The notes: generated by a model from the letters alone, not told the origin. Counted from the first letter of the stretch, positions 18,121 to 27,052 are shown. The stretch: 64,000 bases of DNA from CAYQXJ01 sp964421565 (GCA_964421565.1 CAYQXJ010000002.1:248001-312000); one strand, 5' to 3'. Numbers and translations: made by a program.

Positions 18121-18954
18121 TCAGCGTTCGGGTGGGGGCACTGCGCCCTGAGCTTCCAGCGCACTGGCTACCGCGGCGGGCAGGCCCTCACGACGCAGGC
18201 TGAGCCCGAGGGGGGTGCCCTGGACCAGGATCCGGCCTTCGCCTGTGACCCACGAATGCCAGCGCCCCGACGGGCTGGTGAAAACGAGGCGGAACACGCT
18301 GAGGGTGCCGTCCGCCAGCTCGACCTGCCGGCTGGACTGCACGCGGACGTTCACGTTCTGAATGCCGCCCGCCAGGGGGTTCAGCATGCGCAACTGCCAG
18401 GTGCGCCCGAGGTCGCTCTCCCGCAGCTCCGGCACCGACACCATCGGCGAGAGGGCCTCTGTCAGGAACGAGCCGGTGTCGTAGGGCACGGTAGTGCGGA
18501 TGCCCTGGTCAGCGACCTGGCCCGAGATGCGGATCGAGTCTCCTTCCACGCTGCCCAGGAACCGCGCTTCGAGCGCATCGGAGCGAGCCGTGAAGGACTG
18601 CAGTCCGCGCAGGGCAGAGATGCGTGCACGGAACGTGATGCCGATGCTCGGCGGTGTTCCGAACAGCAGACTCCCCGCCTCGCCGACATCTATATTGGTG
18701 TTGCTTTCCAGCTCCAGGTAGCCTTCCGGGTCGCGCGCCACGCGCAATCTGGCGGCGCCGATGCGGCTCTTGCCGAAGTAAACGCCCCATCGCTCCACGC
18801 GCTCATGCTCGCCGGGCGGCAGCAGGCGCTCGTAATCCGGTCGCAGGGGCCCTTGCACTTGCAGCACCAGGTTCTGCCGCAGCAGCAGGCCCCACATCAC
18901 CGCAAAGAAGCCGGTGATCGCAAGGATCAGCGCGTTTCGCAACAGCCTGTCCAC
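18121..18954 (-). CDS. Membrane-anchored periplasmic protein of unknown function
   Basis: 277 residues from GTG 18954, seven bases after the stop of the NYN gene. A basic start (MDRLLRNALIL) leads into one membrane segment (about 7-25, ALILAITGFFAVMWGLLL). The rest is a beta-rich domain with the phrase RVERWGVYFGKSRIGAARLRV, seen also in N-terminal domains that precede transglutaminase-like modules, and later blocks FTARSDALEARFLGSVEGD and VRVQSSRQVELADGTLSVFRLVF. A longer frame reaching 19164 exists but would overlap the upstream gene by 200 bases and reads as arginine-serine-rich noise there. It is co-directional with pyrC and the NYN gene. I do not recognise a catalytic motif. Confidence 0.65.
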   Translation of the reverse strand: MDRLLRNALILAITGFFAVMWGLLLRQNLVLQVQGPLRPDYERLLPPGEHERVERWGVYFGKSRIGAARLRVARDPEGYLELESNTNIDVGEAGSLLFGTPPSIGITFRARISALRGLQSFTARSDALEARFLGSVEGDSIRISGQVADQGIRTTVPYDTGSFLTEALSPMVSVPELRESDLGRTWQLRMLNPLAGGIQNVNVRVQSSRQVELADGTLSVFRLVFTSPSGRWHSWVTGEGRILVQGTPLGLSLRREGLPAAVASALEAQGAVPPPER

Positions 18955-18961
18955 CCGGCGC

Positions 18962-19468
18962 CTATCCCTCTTCGTTGAAGAAGTCCATCCAGAACTCCAC
19001 CTCTTCTTCGCCGATGCCGGAGAACTTGGCGTCCGGCTCATCCGCCAGCTCTTCGTCCTCCGGTCGGATGCTGCGCCGCACGCGCCGCACGAACTGCTGC
19101 GGCGTTTCAGCCCGCGCGCGGCCGCGACGGGCCGCTTCCAGCAACGCCGGCTCATCGGTGACAATCACCACTGTCCGCTCCCTCGCCTCACGGTTGGCGG
19201 GCCCGGCTATCTCGGTCACGGCGTCGTGCCCGAAAGGCAGGTTCCGCACCTTGACCTGGCCGAAGCTCTGGTACGGTGGCTTTACCTCCCTGGGCCGCAG
19301 GTCGTCGAAGACAACCACCGCCTCGCAGTCTCGCGCCATGCAGTAGCGCCCGATCCAGCGGCGCAGGTTCGCGCGGTTCTTCTCGGCATCGTGCGTAATC
19401 ACAATCGAGTCCGACTCATTCTCCACGAAGTACTCCAGCAGGGCGGGTCCGTCCACGTATAGTTTCAT
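18962..19468 (-). CDS. NYN-domain (YacP/Rae1-like) putative ribonuclease
   Basis: 168 residues from ATG 19468 (in-frame GTG at 19480 is an alternative). MKLYVDGPALLEYF gives the first acidic strand of the PIN-like NYN fold, VVVFDDLRP the second, and VVIVTDEPALLEAARRGRA the third, which matches the YacP family where acidic residues bind metal for RNA cleavage. The tail is rich in Glu and Asp. In Bacillus the relative Rae1/YacP cuts mRNA at the ribosome. Here it lies 46 bases after pyrC and seven bases before a membrane protein gene. The classical VDGYN motif is changed to VDGPA, so activity is not certain. Confidence 0.7.
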   Translation of the reverse strand: MKLYVDGPALLEYFVENESDSIVITHDAEKNRANLRRWIGRYCMARDCEAVVVFDDLRPREVKPPYQSFGQVKVRNLPFGHDAVTEIAGPANREARERTVVIVTDEPALLEAARRGRARAETPQQFVRRVRRSIRPEDEELADEPDAKFSGIGEEEVEFWMDFFNEEG

Positions 19469-19514
19469 GGGTCTGCTCACCGTCGCTTCTGGCCGGCAAG
19501 CCCTCCTGTCAGGT

Positions 19515-20828
19515 TCATGTCTCTCTCACGCGGTCGTGCGCGCTCTCATGCGCGAACACGCAGTGGCCACCGACCCACGTGGCCACTGCCCGGCCGCGTA
19601 GCCTGCGTCCGGCGAACGGTGTATTCCGCGATTTCGAGAGGAGCTTCGCTGGCTCTACCGTCCACTCCAGCTCGGGGTCGATGAGCACAAGGTCCGCCCG
19701 TGCGCCGGTCTTCAACGTGCCGGCGGACAGGCCCAGGGCCCTCGCCGGTCGATGGCTGAGCAGGTCGGCGGCGTCGGATCGGCTCAGCCTCCCTTCATGC
19801 ACGAAGTAGGTGAGCACCAGCGCAAGTGTCGTTTCGAGGCCGATCAGGCCGTGCGCGCCGGCGCGCTTGTCCTCGGGGGTGTGCGGGGCGTGGTCGCTGG
19901 CGACGGCGTCGGGTTCGCCCCTTTGCAGGGCCTGCTGCAATGCCGCTCGGTCGTGGCGTGATCGGATGGGGGGATTCACCAGCGGCACGTCGTCCGCACC
20001 GAAGTCCTGCCTGCACAGCAGCAGGTGATGTGGCGTTACCTCCCAAGTGACGCCTGCATGCTGCTCTCTGGCGCGGCGGATGGCCTGAACGCTGCGTTCC
20101 AGGCTCACGTGGGAGAGGTGGATGCGACAGCCCTGCGTCGTGGCGATGCGGATGTCGCGTTCGACCCACGCGGCCTCGTTGGTGTATGGCTCGCCCGGCA
20201 CGAAGCCGGGGTCGACGCCCGCCGCCACCTCGGCCAGTGAGCGAGGCGAGTCCTCGCAATGGGGGGCGACCGGCAGCCTGTTCTCGGCGGCGGCGCGGCA
20301 GATGTCGCGCATTACCGTTGGGTTGACAACCGGGTCGCCGTCATCGCTCAGGGCTACCACCCTGCCCGTGGCGGCGAGGGGGGCGACGTCGAGCGGCTCC
20401 CGTCCCAGGCGCCCGCGGGTCATGGCCGCCTTGAAAAGCACCCGCACGCCGGCCTCGGCGTCTGCCCGTTCGGCCGCTTCCTTCACTCTGGCCGGCTCAT
20501 CGGTTGGCGGGTCGGTGTTGGGTTCGCAGACGACGGTCGTGTAGCCGCCCGCCGAGGCGGCCCTGCCCCCCGTGCGGAAGGTCTCCTTCTCGGCGTATCC
20601 AGGCTCCCGCAGGTGAACGTGCAGGTCGACCAGGCCGGGCCAGAGCCACATCTGGCGCCCGTCCACGACTCTGAGCGCCGCGGCGTCCGTTTCGCGTCGA
20701 GCCCGGCGGGCTGTGATCTCCGCTTCGACTGCCACCACGCGTCCAGCGGCGCTGAGCACGTCGCAGACGGCGTCAACGCCCCCGGCGGGGTCGGTAACGT
20801 GGGCGCCCTGGATGAGTAGCGACTGCAT
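19515..20828 (-). CDS. pyrC: Dihydroorotase
   Basis: 437 residues, class I dihydroorotase, which interconverts carbamoyl-aspartate and dihydroorotate in pyrimidine synthesis. DLHVHLREPGYAEKET carries the two zinc histidines of HxH. AAMTRG supplies the region of the bridging lysine/carboxylate, VAPHCED and HLSHVSLERS give further His ligands, and AVASDHAPHTPEDK carries the catalytic Asp (SDHAPH). ATG at 20828 begins MQSLLIQGAHV as in the family; a longer frame to 20861 has no merit. No other pyr gene is nearby; it starts a short run with the NYN gene and the membrane protein gene. An inactive partner (PyrC') role is unlikely because metal ligands are present. Confidence 0.93.
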   Translation of the reverse strand: MQSLLIQGAHVTDPAGGVDAVCDVLSAAGRVVAVEAEITARRARRETDAAALRVVDGRQMWLWPGLVDLHVHLREPGYAEKETFRTGGRAASAGGYTTVVCEPNTDPPTDEPARVKEAAERADAEAGVRVLFKAAMTRGRLGREPLDVAPLAATGRVVALSDDGDPVVNPTVMRDICRAAAENRLPVAPHCEDSPRSLAEVAAGVDPGFVPGEPYTNEAAWVERDIRIATTQGCRIHLSHVSLERSVQAIRRAREQHAGVTWEVTPHHLLLCRQDFGADDVPLVNPPIRSRHDRAALQQALQRGEPDAVASDHAPHTPEDKRAGAHGLIGLETTLALVLTYFVHEGRLSRSDAADLLSHRPARALGLSAGTLKTGARADLVLIDPELEWTVEPAKLLSKSRNTPFAGRRLRGRAVATWVGGHCVFAHESAHDRVRET

Positions 20829-20874
20829 GCTGAACCCCCCCGTGTGGACTGCGCCGGCCACGATTCAGCCCCTA

Positions 20875-20903
20875 AGGCTAACGGTGCGACGGTCGCTTTT
20901 CAA
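20875..20903 (-). promoter_or_regulatory. Probable promoter of pyrC
   Basis: Minus strand: -35 TTGAAA (20903-20898), 17-base spacer, weak -10 TAGCCT (20880-20875). Confidence 0.45.
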
Positions 20904-20974
20904 CGGTTCGCTCTGTGGCTCGGGGCGCCCGTCGCGAGCGGCCGGGCGATTTGACGCCAAAAGGGCGATTCCTC

Positions 20975-21003
20975 TTGACAACCTGCACGTCGTGCAATAG
21001 AAT
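20975..21003 (+). promoter_or_regulatory. Strong promoter of the HU/IHF-type gene
   Basis: Perfect -35 TTGACA (20975-20980), 17-base spacer and -10 TAGAAT (20998-21003). Leader of about 74 bases before the GTG start. Confidence 0.8.
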
Positions 21004-21083
21004 CCGGGCCGTATTGTCCGAAGTGCAGCCTGCGCAATACTTTCCCACTGGGTTTGTTGTGAACGCCGAAAGGGGTCTGTTCA

Positions 21084-21404
21084 GTGAATAACAGGACTGT
21101 TACCAAGCGCGAACTGTGCGAACGCATTGCCAAGAAGACGGGCTACGCCCAGGTGGTGACCAAGGATGTCGTGCAGAGCTTCCTGGACGAGATCATCGCA
21201 GAGCTCGCGAGGGGTAACCGGATGGAGTTCCGCAACTTCGGCGTCTTCGACACGCGGCTGCAGGCACCGCGCAAGGCGCGCAATCCCCGCACGAACGAGG
21301 TCGTTCAGGTCCCCGCCAAGGCTGTGGTGTCGTTCAAGGTTGGCAAGGAGATGCAGGATCGGGCGCAGGAGTGTCTGTCCGAGCTGCTGGAGGAAGAGGC
21401 CTGA
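21084..21404 (+). CDS. HU/IHF-family DNA-binding protein
   Basis: 106 residues, a dimeric nucleoid protein that bends DNA. The pattern TKRELCERIAKKTGYAQVVTKDVVQSFLDEI is the two-helix body, FRNFGVFDTR the saddle strand, and KARNPRTNEVVQVPAKAVVSFKVGKEM the arm with the conserved RNP tip (RNPRT) that intercalates into DNA. It is slightly longer than HU (90) with an acidic C-terminal tail (LSELLEEEA). The start is GTG at 21084, chosen for AGGGG ten bases upstream and for agreement with the family start. Strong promoter upstream; transcribed convergently with the WecA-like gene. IHF versus HU cannot be decided from sequence alone. Confidence 0.93.
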   Translation: MNNRTVTKRELCERIAKKTGYAQVVTKDVVQSFLDEIIAELARGNRMEFRNFGVFDTRLQAPRKARNPRTNEVVQVPAKAVVSFKVGKEMQDRAQECLSELLEEEA

Positions 21405-21437
21405 GCACCTTCGGCTCTGGCACGAGTCGCCCCGTAG

Positions 21438-22553
21438 CTAACCCGAAGGGCGTTCCCCGCCGTCCCTCAGCCGCACGCTGGCCAGCTCCAGCAGCATGAT
21501 CACCACCACGAGCGCAGCGGCCTGGACGGCCGGCACGCAGACGCGCCACGTGCTGGAGCCGTATGGCACGGTGGCCCCTGCGGCGGTTGCGACCACCGTG
21601 AGCCCCACCGTCAGAAGCACCATCCTGTCGCTCATCCCCAGCCGCATCAGCCGGTGAGAGAAGTGGCTGCGATCGCCCTGCATGATGGGCCGTCTGCCAT
21701 GGAGCCGGATGGCGATAACACTCAAGGTGTCATAGAGCGGGACGGCGAAAACGACCAACGGCACCAGCACAGGGAAGAGGGGGTTGAGCTGCCTGGCCGT
21801 CATGAAGTTGGAAATGCTGGTCGCCACGGCCAGCATGTAGCCGACGAACAGCGCGCCCGTGTCGCCCATGAAGATTCTGGCCGGTGGCAGGTTGAATACC
21901 AGGAAGGCCAGCACCCCGCCCAGCACCGTCAAGAGCAGGCCGGCGATGAAGCTCTGCCCCGTCTGCAGGGCCACCACCAGCAAGGCGGCGCCCGAAAGGA
22001 GCGCTACCAGCCCGCTCTGGCCGTCCATGTTATCCAGCAGGTTGAAGCAGTTCGCCAGCAGCACTATCCACAGCGTCGTGATCGCCACCTGCGCCAGTGG
22101 CGAAGAGATGAACAGAGTGACGCGAACCTGTGGTATCAGCGCCACCGCCCCCGCGACGACGAACTGCCCTGCCAGGCGAACCGCAGGCGAGGGGGAACGC
22201 AGATCATCCCAGAAACCGATGCCCGCAAACGCCAACCCGCCGGCGAGTATGCCCAGCAACAAGGGCAACTGCCGGGCCGCCAGCACGATGTTCCTCTGTA
22301 CGACGGCGGATGCCGAGACACGCGCCGGCTCTTGCCGCAGCAGCCAGGCCAGGGCCCCGATCCCGAGCAGCGGCAGCACTGCGGCCCCGACCACAGCCAG
22401 CCCGCCCCCCAGGGCAGTCGGCTCCGCGTGGGCCTTGCGCCCGCCCGGACGATCCACAAAGCCCGTGGCAAGGGACACGCGGCGAACCACCAACACCAGC
22501 ACAATGCCCAGGGCAAAGGAACAGCCGAATGCAAGGGCGAGTATGGCGCGCAT
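21438..22553 (-). CDS. Undecaprenyl-phosphate sugar-1-phosphate transferase (WecA/TagO/MraY family)
   Basis: 371 residues with about ten membrane segments. It moves a sugar-1-phosphate from a UDP-sugar to undecaprenyl phosphate on the inner membrane face, the first step of O-antigen, enterobacterial common antigen or teichoic-type polymers. Family motifs are clear: DRPGGRKAHAEPTALGGG at the start, GFWDDLRS, NCFNLLDNMDG (acidic catalytic loop), FMGDTGALFVGY and GDRSHFSHRL in place of the HHH loop. ATG at 22553 has GAGG eight bases upstream; a longer frame exists but lacks support. No other polysaccharide genes are adjacent. The sugar (GlcNAc or other) is not determined. Confidence 0.9.
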   Translation of the reverse strand: MRAILALAFGCSFALGIVLVLVVRRVSLATGFVDRPGGRKAHAEPTALGGGLAVVGAAVLPLLGIGALAWLLRQEPARVSASAVVQRNIVLAARQLPLLLGILAGGLAFAGIGFWDDLRSPSPAVRLAGQFVVAGAVALIPQVRVTLFISSPLAQVAITTLWIVLLANCFNLLDNMDGQSGLVALLSGAALLVVALQTGQSFIAGLLLTVLGGVLAFLVFNLPPARIFMGDTGALFVGYMLAVATSISNFMTARQLNPLFPVLVPLVVFAVPLYDTLSVIAIRLHGRRPIMQGDRSHFSHRLMRLGMSDRMVLLTVGLTVVATAAGATVPYGSSTWRVCVPAVQAAALVVVIMLLELASVRLRDGGERPSG

Positions 22554-22598
22554 GTGATAGCCTCGCATAGCCAGTCTATTGCGGCTGCGGCGGAAGTT

Positions 22599-22627
22599 AG
22601 CATACGACGACGCCGCCTCGGAGGCAA
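22599..22627 (-). promoter_or_regulatory. Promoter of the WecA-like gene
   Basis: Minus strand: -35 TTGCCT (22627-22622), 17-base spacer, -10 TATGCT (22604-22599). It lies inside the divergent gap to the heparinase-like gene. Confidence 0.6.
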
Positions 22628-22647
22628 ACGCGCCGGCCACCGCACTG

Positions 22648-22676
22648 TTGCATGCGGCCCGAATATGGTTTACGAA
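22648..22676 (+). promoter_or_regulatory. Possible promoter of the heparinase-like gene
   Basis: -35 TTGCAT (22648-22653), 17-base spacer, weak -10 TACGAA (22671-22676). Confidence 0.35.
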
Positions 22677-22710
22677 TGCGCCCCCGACCCTGAGGCTGCG
22701 AAGGGAGTGA

Positions 22711-24552
22711 ATGATGGCCGAATACCCGATCACGATTGACGATGACCTGCCCACAGAGGAACAGTTGAGCGAAGCACTGCGCCGGCCAGAGCGTTCGCTG
22801 CCGCCGGCCTCCGACCGGAATGCCTGGCGCAGAGTGGCGCAGAGGCCATGGATTCAGCAGTGGCTGGCCCACCTGCGGCAGAGCGCCGAACAGACCGCCG
22901 ACGCCGGCCCGGGGGCCGCCCGGGCGTCGCATTACCTGGATTACTTCCGGACGGGATCGCGCCGGGCCTACCACGGTGGCGTGCACGGGCGTCCGGCGGC
23001 GCTCGCCGTGCTGACCGCCGTGGAGTGCCTGGAGGGCGAGGGGCGGTTCATGGACACCCTGCTGGACCTGTCCTGGGCGACGGCCGAGGAGACTTCTTGG
23101 GTCATGCCGGCCCACCTGAACCACGCAGGCGACGAACCGTTGCCCGACGTGAAGAACCCCCACTTTGATCTGCGCACGGCGATGGTCGCCCGCGCGCTTG
23201 CCGAGATGGTGCACGTGCTGGGCGAACGCATGGACGAGGTCTCCCCACTGTGGCGCAAGCGGATACGCTTCGAACTCGAGCGCCAGGCCGTCGCGCCTTA
23301 TCTGGCGCAGAGCTTCCATTGGGAGAACTACACCTTCAACTGGAACGCCGTCTGCACCGACGGGGCGGTGGTGGCGGCACTGGTCGGAGGTTTCGACCGG
23401 CGCACGAAGGCCCGCGTCCTCGCTAAGGCCCTCCGCTCCGCTCCGCTGTTCTTGAGCGGCTTCGAGGATGACGGCGGCTGCTCGGAGGGGCCGGGCTACT
23501 GGCGTTTCGGAATGGAACATTTCTCCTCGACCGCTTACCACGTCCATTGCGCGACGGGGGGCGCAGTGGACCTGCTCGCCGACGTTCGCATGCCCGCCAT
23601 CTATTCCTATCCGCCAAAGGTCGTGCTCTCTGGCTCGGACGTGGTCAACTTCGCCGACAGCCCCGCACAGGTCCGTTTCCGCAGCGGCCCGATCGCCTGG
23701 GCCGCCGGGCAACTGGGGGTGCGCGATATGGTCGCCCTGGCCTCAGACGGAACGGGCCACCCCGGCCGGCTCGCGAGCGTGCTGGATGTGCTGCTGCTGC
23801 CCGAGCCTCTAGCGTTCGAGCCGCCGGCGGAGGCCTGGCTGCCCTCGCTGCAGGTGCTGGTCGCCCGTACTTCGCCGGATCCGGACGCCCTCGTCCTCGC
23901 AGCCAAGGGCGGCCACAACCGCGAACACCACAACCATAACGACGTCGGCGGCTTCATCGTCCACTGGGCGGGGCAGAGCCTGATCTGCGACCTGGGCAAG
24001 GGCGATTACGTGAAGGAGTTCTTCGGCCCGAAGCGCTACGACTTCCTGGTTACGCGCAGTTATGGCCACAACGTGCCGCGCGTGAACGGCTGCGAGCAGG
24101 CGGCGGGCAGGGATTTCCGGGCCGAGCAGTTCGAACTGGCCCGCCAGGCGGGGTCGGTCGGCGTGAGTATGGAACTGAAGGCGGCCTATCCGCAGCAGGC
24201 GGGCATCGAGTCGCTGCGCCGGCAGGTGGAGCTCAGCAGGGCCGCCCCCGGGGCCGTCGAACTGACCGACGAGATAGAGTTCGTGGACGAGGCGGGCATG
24301 TACGAGCTGCCGCTCTACAGCGAGGGCAGCTTCGAGCCTGCCACACGCGGCGCAGCCCTGGTGAAGGGGGCTGCGGGAGCGCTCAGGGTCGAATGGGACT
24401 CTGAGCTGCTGCTCGGCCGGGTGGAGCAGGTCGAACACGGCGATGCCTCGCTGGAGCAGCGCTACGGCCCGCGCCTGCCTCGCCTCGTGCTCAAGCTGCG
24501 GCAGCCCCGGGCGCGGGCGACCGTGCGGATTCATTTTGCCCCCGCGGAGTAG
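22711..24552 (+). CDS. Heparinase II/III-like polysaccharide lyase
   Basis: 613 residues. The N-terminal part is an (alpha/alpha) toroid (YRTGSRRAYHGGVHG, SFHWENYTFNWNAVCTDGAVVAAL, FEDDGGCSEGPGYWRFGMEH). The C-terminal part is the beta-sandwich heparinase II/III domain with GGHNREHHNHNDVGGFIVHWAGQ, a metal- and substrate-binding signature of this group, followed by DLGKGDYVKEFFG. Such enzymes cut uronate-containing glycans by beta-elimination (heparin, alginate or other). The conserved Tyr/His pair is suggested by NYTFNWN and HHNHND. No signal peptide is visible, so it may act on imported oligosaccharide. ATG at 22711 has AAGGGAG three bases upstream; MMAE second ATG is also possible. An MFS transporter gene follows after six bases. 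Confidence 0.88.
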   Translation: MMAEYPITIDDDLPTEEQLSEALRRPERSLPPASDRNAWRRVAQRPWIQQWLAHLRQSAEQTADAGPGAARASHYLDYFRTGSRRAYHGGVHGRPAALAVLTAVECLEGEGRFMDTLLDLSWATAEETSWVMPAHLNHAGDEPLPDVKNPHFDLRTAMVARALAEMVHVLGERMDEVSPLWRKRIRFELERQAVAPYLAQSFHWENYTFNWNAVCTDGAVVAALVGGFDRRTKARVLAKALRSAPLFLSGFEDDGGCSEGPGYWRFGMEHFSSTAYHVHCATGGAVDLLADVRMPAIYSYPPKVVLSGSDVVNFADSPAQVRFRSGPIAWAAGQLGVRDMVALASDGTGHPGRLASVLDVLLLPEPLAFEPPAEAWLPSLQVLVARTSPDPDALVLAAKGGHNREHHNHNDVGGFIVHWAGQSLICDLGKGDYVKEFFGPKRYDFLVTRSYGHNVPRVNGCEQAAGRDFRAEQFELARQAGSVGVSMELKAAYPQQAGIESLRRQVELSRAAPGAVELTDEIEFVDEAGMYELPLYSEGSFEPATRGAALVKGAAGALRVEWDSELLLGRVEQVEHGDASLEQRYGPRLPRLVLKLRQPRARATVRIHFAPAE

Positions 24553-24558
24553 CCTCGC

Positions 24559-25740
24559 ATGGCACACGGCGTTGCAGCGCGCAGGCGGTGGCTGACGGCG
24601 GCGGCCTGGATGTCGCTCATCGTGTTCGCCACGACGACCACGCTGCTTTCGGTTTCTCTGAAGCACATCGGCGTTGGGCTTGGCATCGACTTCGGCGCGC
24701 GTGGCAGCATCGCCCTGGTCAGGGCGGTCGCTCTGACCGTGTCCGCTCTTGCCGCAGGAGTGATTGCTGACCGCTGGGGCAAGAGGTGGCTCATGACGGG
24801 GGCCATGCTGTTCGTGGCGGCGGGGCTGCTGTGGGCAGGGGCGGCCGGCAGTTACGCGCACCTGCTGACGGCCGTTGTCATCATGGGCGTCGGGCTGGGG
24901 TGCCTGGAGGCGCTGGTCAGCCCCCTGGTTGCCCAGCTTCATCCGGCGGATGTGCCCACCCAGATGAGCTTGCTCCACGCGTTCTACCCCGTCGGCATAG
25001 TCGTCTCATCGCTGTTTATCGGCTCCGCGCTGGACCAGGGCGTTCGATGGCAGGCGGCCTTCGCCGTGGTGGCCTTGCCCGCCGCGGCCGTTGCCTTCAT
25101 GTTCATGAGGGGCGGCTACCCGCGGGCGAGCAGGGCAGCGGGGGTGGACACGCTCCGCGCGGCGGCCATCCTGCGTCAGCCGGCCTTCTGGCTTCTGGCG
25201 GCGGCGATGGTCTTCGGTGCAGGTTGTGAAGGTGGGCTCGCCTATTGGACGCCGAACTTCGTCCAGAACGAGTTCGGCACCGGCGCCGCAACCGGTGGCC
25301 TGGGTCTCATGTGCTTCAGTGCGGCGATGGCCGCCGGGCGCTTCGGGATGGGCGCCGCCACGCGTCGGGTGTCCGTCGGGTGGTTGTTCGGCGCCATGAT
25401 CGGGCTCGGTATCGCCTCGGTGGCGTGCCTATCGGTGGCGCGTAGCCTGCCTCTCGCCATGGCGATGCTCGTTCTGGGCGGGGTGAGCGTGGCCATCGTC
25501 TGGCCGGGCATACTGACACTTGCGGCTGAGCGCATCAGCGCATCCTCGGCGACGCTCTTCGCCATGCTTTCCGCGGCGGGCATACTTGGCTTCGGGGTCA
25601 TTCCCCAGTTGCTGGGGGTTGTGGCGGAGGCGTGGGGTCTGCGGCGGGCGCTCTGGGTCGTGTCTGCCTCCTTCGTAGGCATGGGGCTGGCCCTGGCCGG
25701 GCTGTGGCGCAGCGGCCGAGCCCAGGGCGGCACCGGTTGA
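24559..25740 (+). CDS. Major facilitator superfamily transporter
   Basis: 393 residues with about 12 membrane helices. The loop between helices 2 and 3 has the MFS motif A form GVIADRWGKRWLM. The rest shows GxxxG-rich helices and a central loop near RGGYPRASRAAGVD. It is probably a proton-coupled sugar or metabolite importer. It lies six bases after the heparinase-like gene in the same direction, which points to uptake of the lyase substrate or product. The exact family inside MFS cannot be read (sugar:H+ or Fucose/FGHS-like). Confidence 0.82.
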   Translation: MAHGVAARRRWLTAAAWMSLIVFATTTTLLSVSLKHIGVGLGIDFGARGSIALVRAVALTVSALAAGVIADRWGKRWLMTGAMLFVAAGLLWAGAAGSYAHLLTAVVIMGVGLGCLEALVSPLVAQLHPADVPTQMSLLHAFYPVGIVVSSLFIGSALDQGVRWQAAFAVVALPAAAVAFMFMRGGYPRASRAAGVDTLRAAAILRQPAFWLLAAAMVFGAGCEGGLAYWTPNFVQNEFGTGAATGGLGLMCFSAAMAAGRFGMGAATRRVSVGWLFGAMIGLGIASVACLSVARSLPLAMAMLVLGGVSVAIVWPGILTLAAERISASSATLFAMLSAAGILGFGVIPQLLGVVAEAWGLRRALWVVSASFVGMGLALAGLWRSGRAQGGTG

Positions 25741-25765
25741 GCCACAGCGAGGCTTCTGCTATATT
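25737..25765 (+). promoter_or_regulatory. Promoter of tRNA-Arg
   Basis: -35 TTGAGC (25737-25742) overlaps the MFS stop codon; 17-base spacer; -10 TATATT (25760-25765). The tRNA begins 46 bases further on. Confidence 0.55.
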
Positions 25766-25811
25766 CAAGCGTGTTGCGGGCAGTCGCTTCCCCGCTCGTC
25801 CCGCCCTCTGC

Positions 25812-25887
<76 letters not shown>

Positions 25888-26042
25888 TTCGTATCATCGT
25901 GCGCATGAATGCTTTACATTACTGACGCGCGTTCGCGCACGCTGTCCGCCGGCCGATGCGTCCACGGGCGATGGCGCTCTCATTCTGCTAACGGCGCGGG
26001 GGCAGCGCGGTTCAGGATTCCTGTGCGGGCACGGGCGACCCC

Positions 26043-26071
26043 TTGACGATCAGCGGTCAGTAGATTAGAAA
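26043..26071 (+). promoter_or_regulatory. Promoter of the EamA transporter gene
   Basis: -35 TTGACG (26043-26048), 17-base spacer, -10 TAGAAA (26066-26071), about 43 bases before the GTG start. Confidence 0.6.
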
Positions 26072-26113
26072 AGTGGCGTCTTGCATGCACGTCCCCCGGG
26101 GAGGACCTGAGCA

Positions 26114-27052
26114 GTGGCACGCTACGAACGGTCCGGTCTGGCCTACGCGCTGCTGGCGGCGCTGCTGTGGAGTCCTCATTTCTCGCTGGTGGAGCGCTTG
26201 CAGGTCGCCGGGCCGCAGGTGCCGCAGATGGTCGCGCACTTCCACTTTGTCTTCTGGGCGGCGGCGGGCCTGCTGTTGGTGCTGTTTCTGAGCGGGCGGC
26301 TGGACGAGCTTTCCATCTTCGGCCGGCGTGAGACGCAGATCCTGGTCCTCGGCGCGCTCGGGGGCTACGGGTTCTGGCTGTTCCGTGGCCTGGCGCTGGA
26401 GTCGCTGCCGACGTCGCGAGCGCGACTGCTCTTCTACGCAGCGCCCATCGCGGTCGGGGTGTTCAGTTCCTTCGGGCGTGAGCGCGCCGACAGCCGCACG
26501 TTCTTCGGGCTGTTGCTCGGATTCGTGGGCTGCATCATGCTGGCCGAGGGCGCCATGCCCGGGGGCGGCCCGGCGGGGGGGATGAAGGCGCACGCGCTGG
26601 GTGCCCTGGCGGCGGCCGGCTGGGGCCTATTCACCCTCTGCGCACGGCCGTTGGCGCGCGAGGAGAAGGCGCTGCCGGCGGTCGCACTGATCCTCGGCGT
26701 CGGCGCCGTCTGCCTCTTCGTCACGTGCCTGAGCACGGGCGCCAACGTGCTCAGGGTGAGCGTTGCCCAGCTCGGGCTCAGCGCGGTTGCGGGCTTCTTC
26801 ACCGTCGGCGTTATGATGCTGGCGTGGCTGCGCTGCCTGCGCGGCGTGCCGGCGGTGGCTGCGGCGCCGTGGTGGTACCTGGGTCTTGCTTTTGCCGCAG
26901 CGGGGCGGTTGGTCTTCGCCGGGGGCTGGGGCGAGGGCGTGTGGTGGGTCCTCGGGGGGGCGGTGCTGATCCTGATGGCCCTGCACAGCGCCGGGGCGGG
27001 GCGCACGGGCCAGGCGGTTACGATGGGCGACATCATCCGCGGGGGCACCTGA
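26114..27052 (+). CDS. EamA/DMT-superfamily transporter
   Basis: 312 residues with about ten hydrophobic helices in two repeats of five, the EamA arrangement. The first repeat starts ARYERSGLAYALLAALLWSPHFSLVERLQ. GYGFWLFRGLALESLPTSRARLLFYAAPI is typical of helices 3-4 and the second repeat ends with WWYLGLAFAAAGRLVFAGG. Members export or import amino acids, nucleotide sugars or metabolites. GTG at 26114 has GGAGG about nine bases upstream. It is monocistronic. Substrate unknown. Confidence 0.82.
   Translation: MARYERSGLAYALLAALLWSPHFSLVERLQVAGPQVPQMVAHFHFVFWAAAGLLLVLFLSGRLDELSIFGRRETQILVLGALGGYGFWLFRGLALESLPTSRARLLFYAAPIAVGVFSSFGRERADSRTFFGLLLGFVGCIMLAEGAMPGGGPAGGMKAHALGALAAAGWGLFTLCARPLAREEKALPAVALILGVGAVCLFVTCLSTGANVLRVSVAQLGLSAVAGFFTVGVMMLAWLRCLRGVPAVAAAPWWYLGLAFAAAGRLVFAGGWGEGVWWVLGGAVLILMALHSAGAGRTGQAVTMGDIIRGGT

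Noticed and set aside
21408..21449. Inverted repeat CCTTCGG/CCGAAGG between HU/IHF and WecA-like genes as a bidirectional terminator
   Set aside because: Loop of 28 bases and no T-run, so not convincing.
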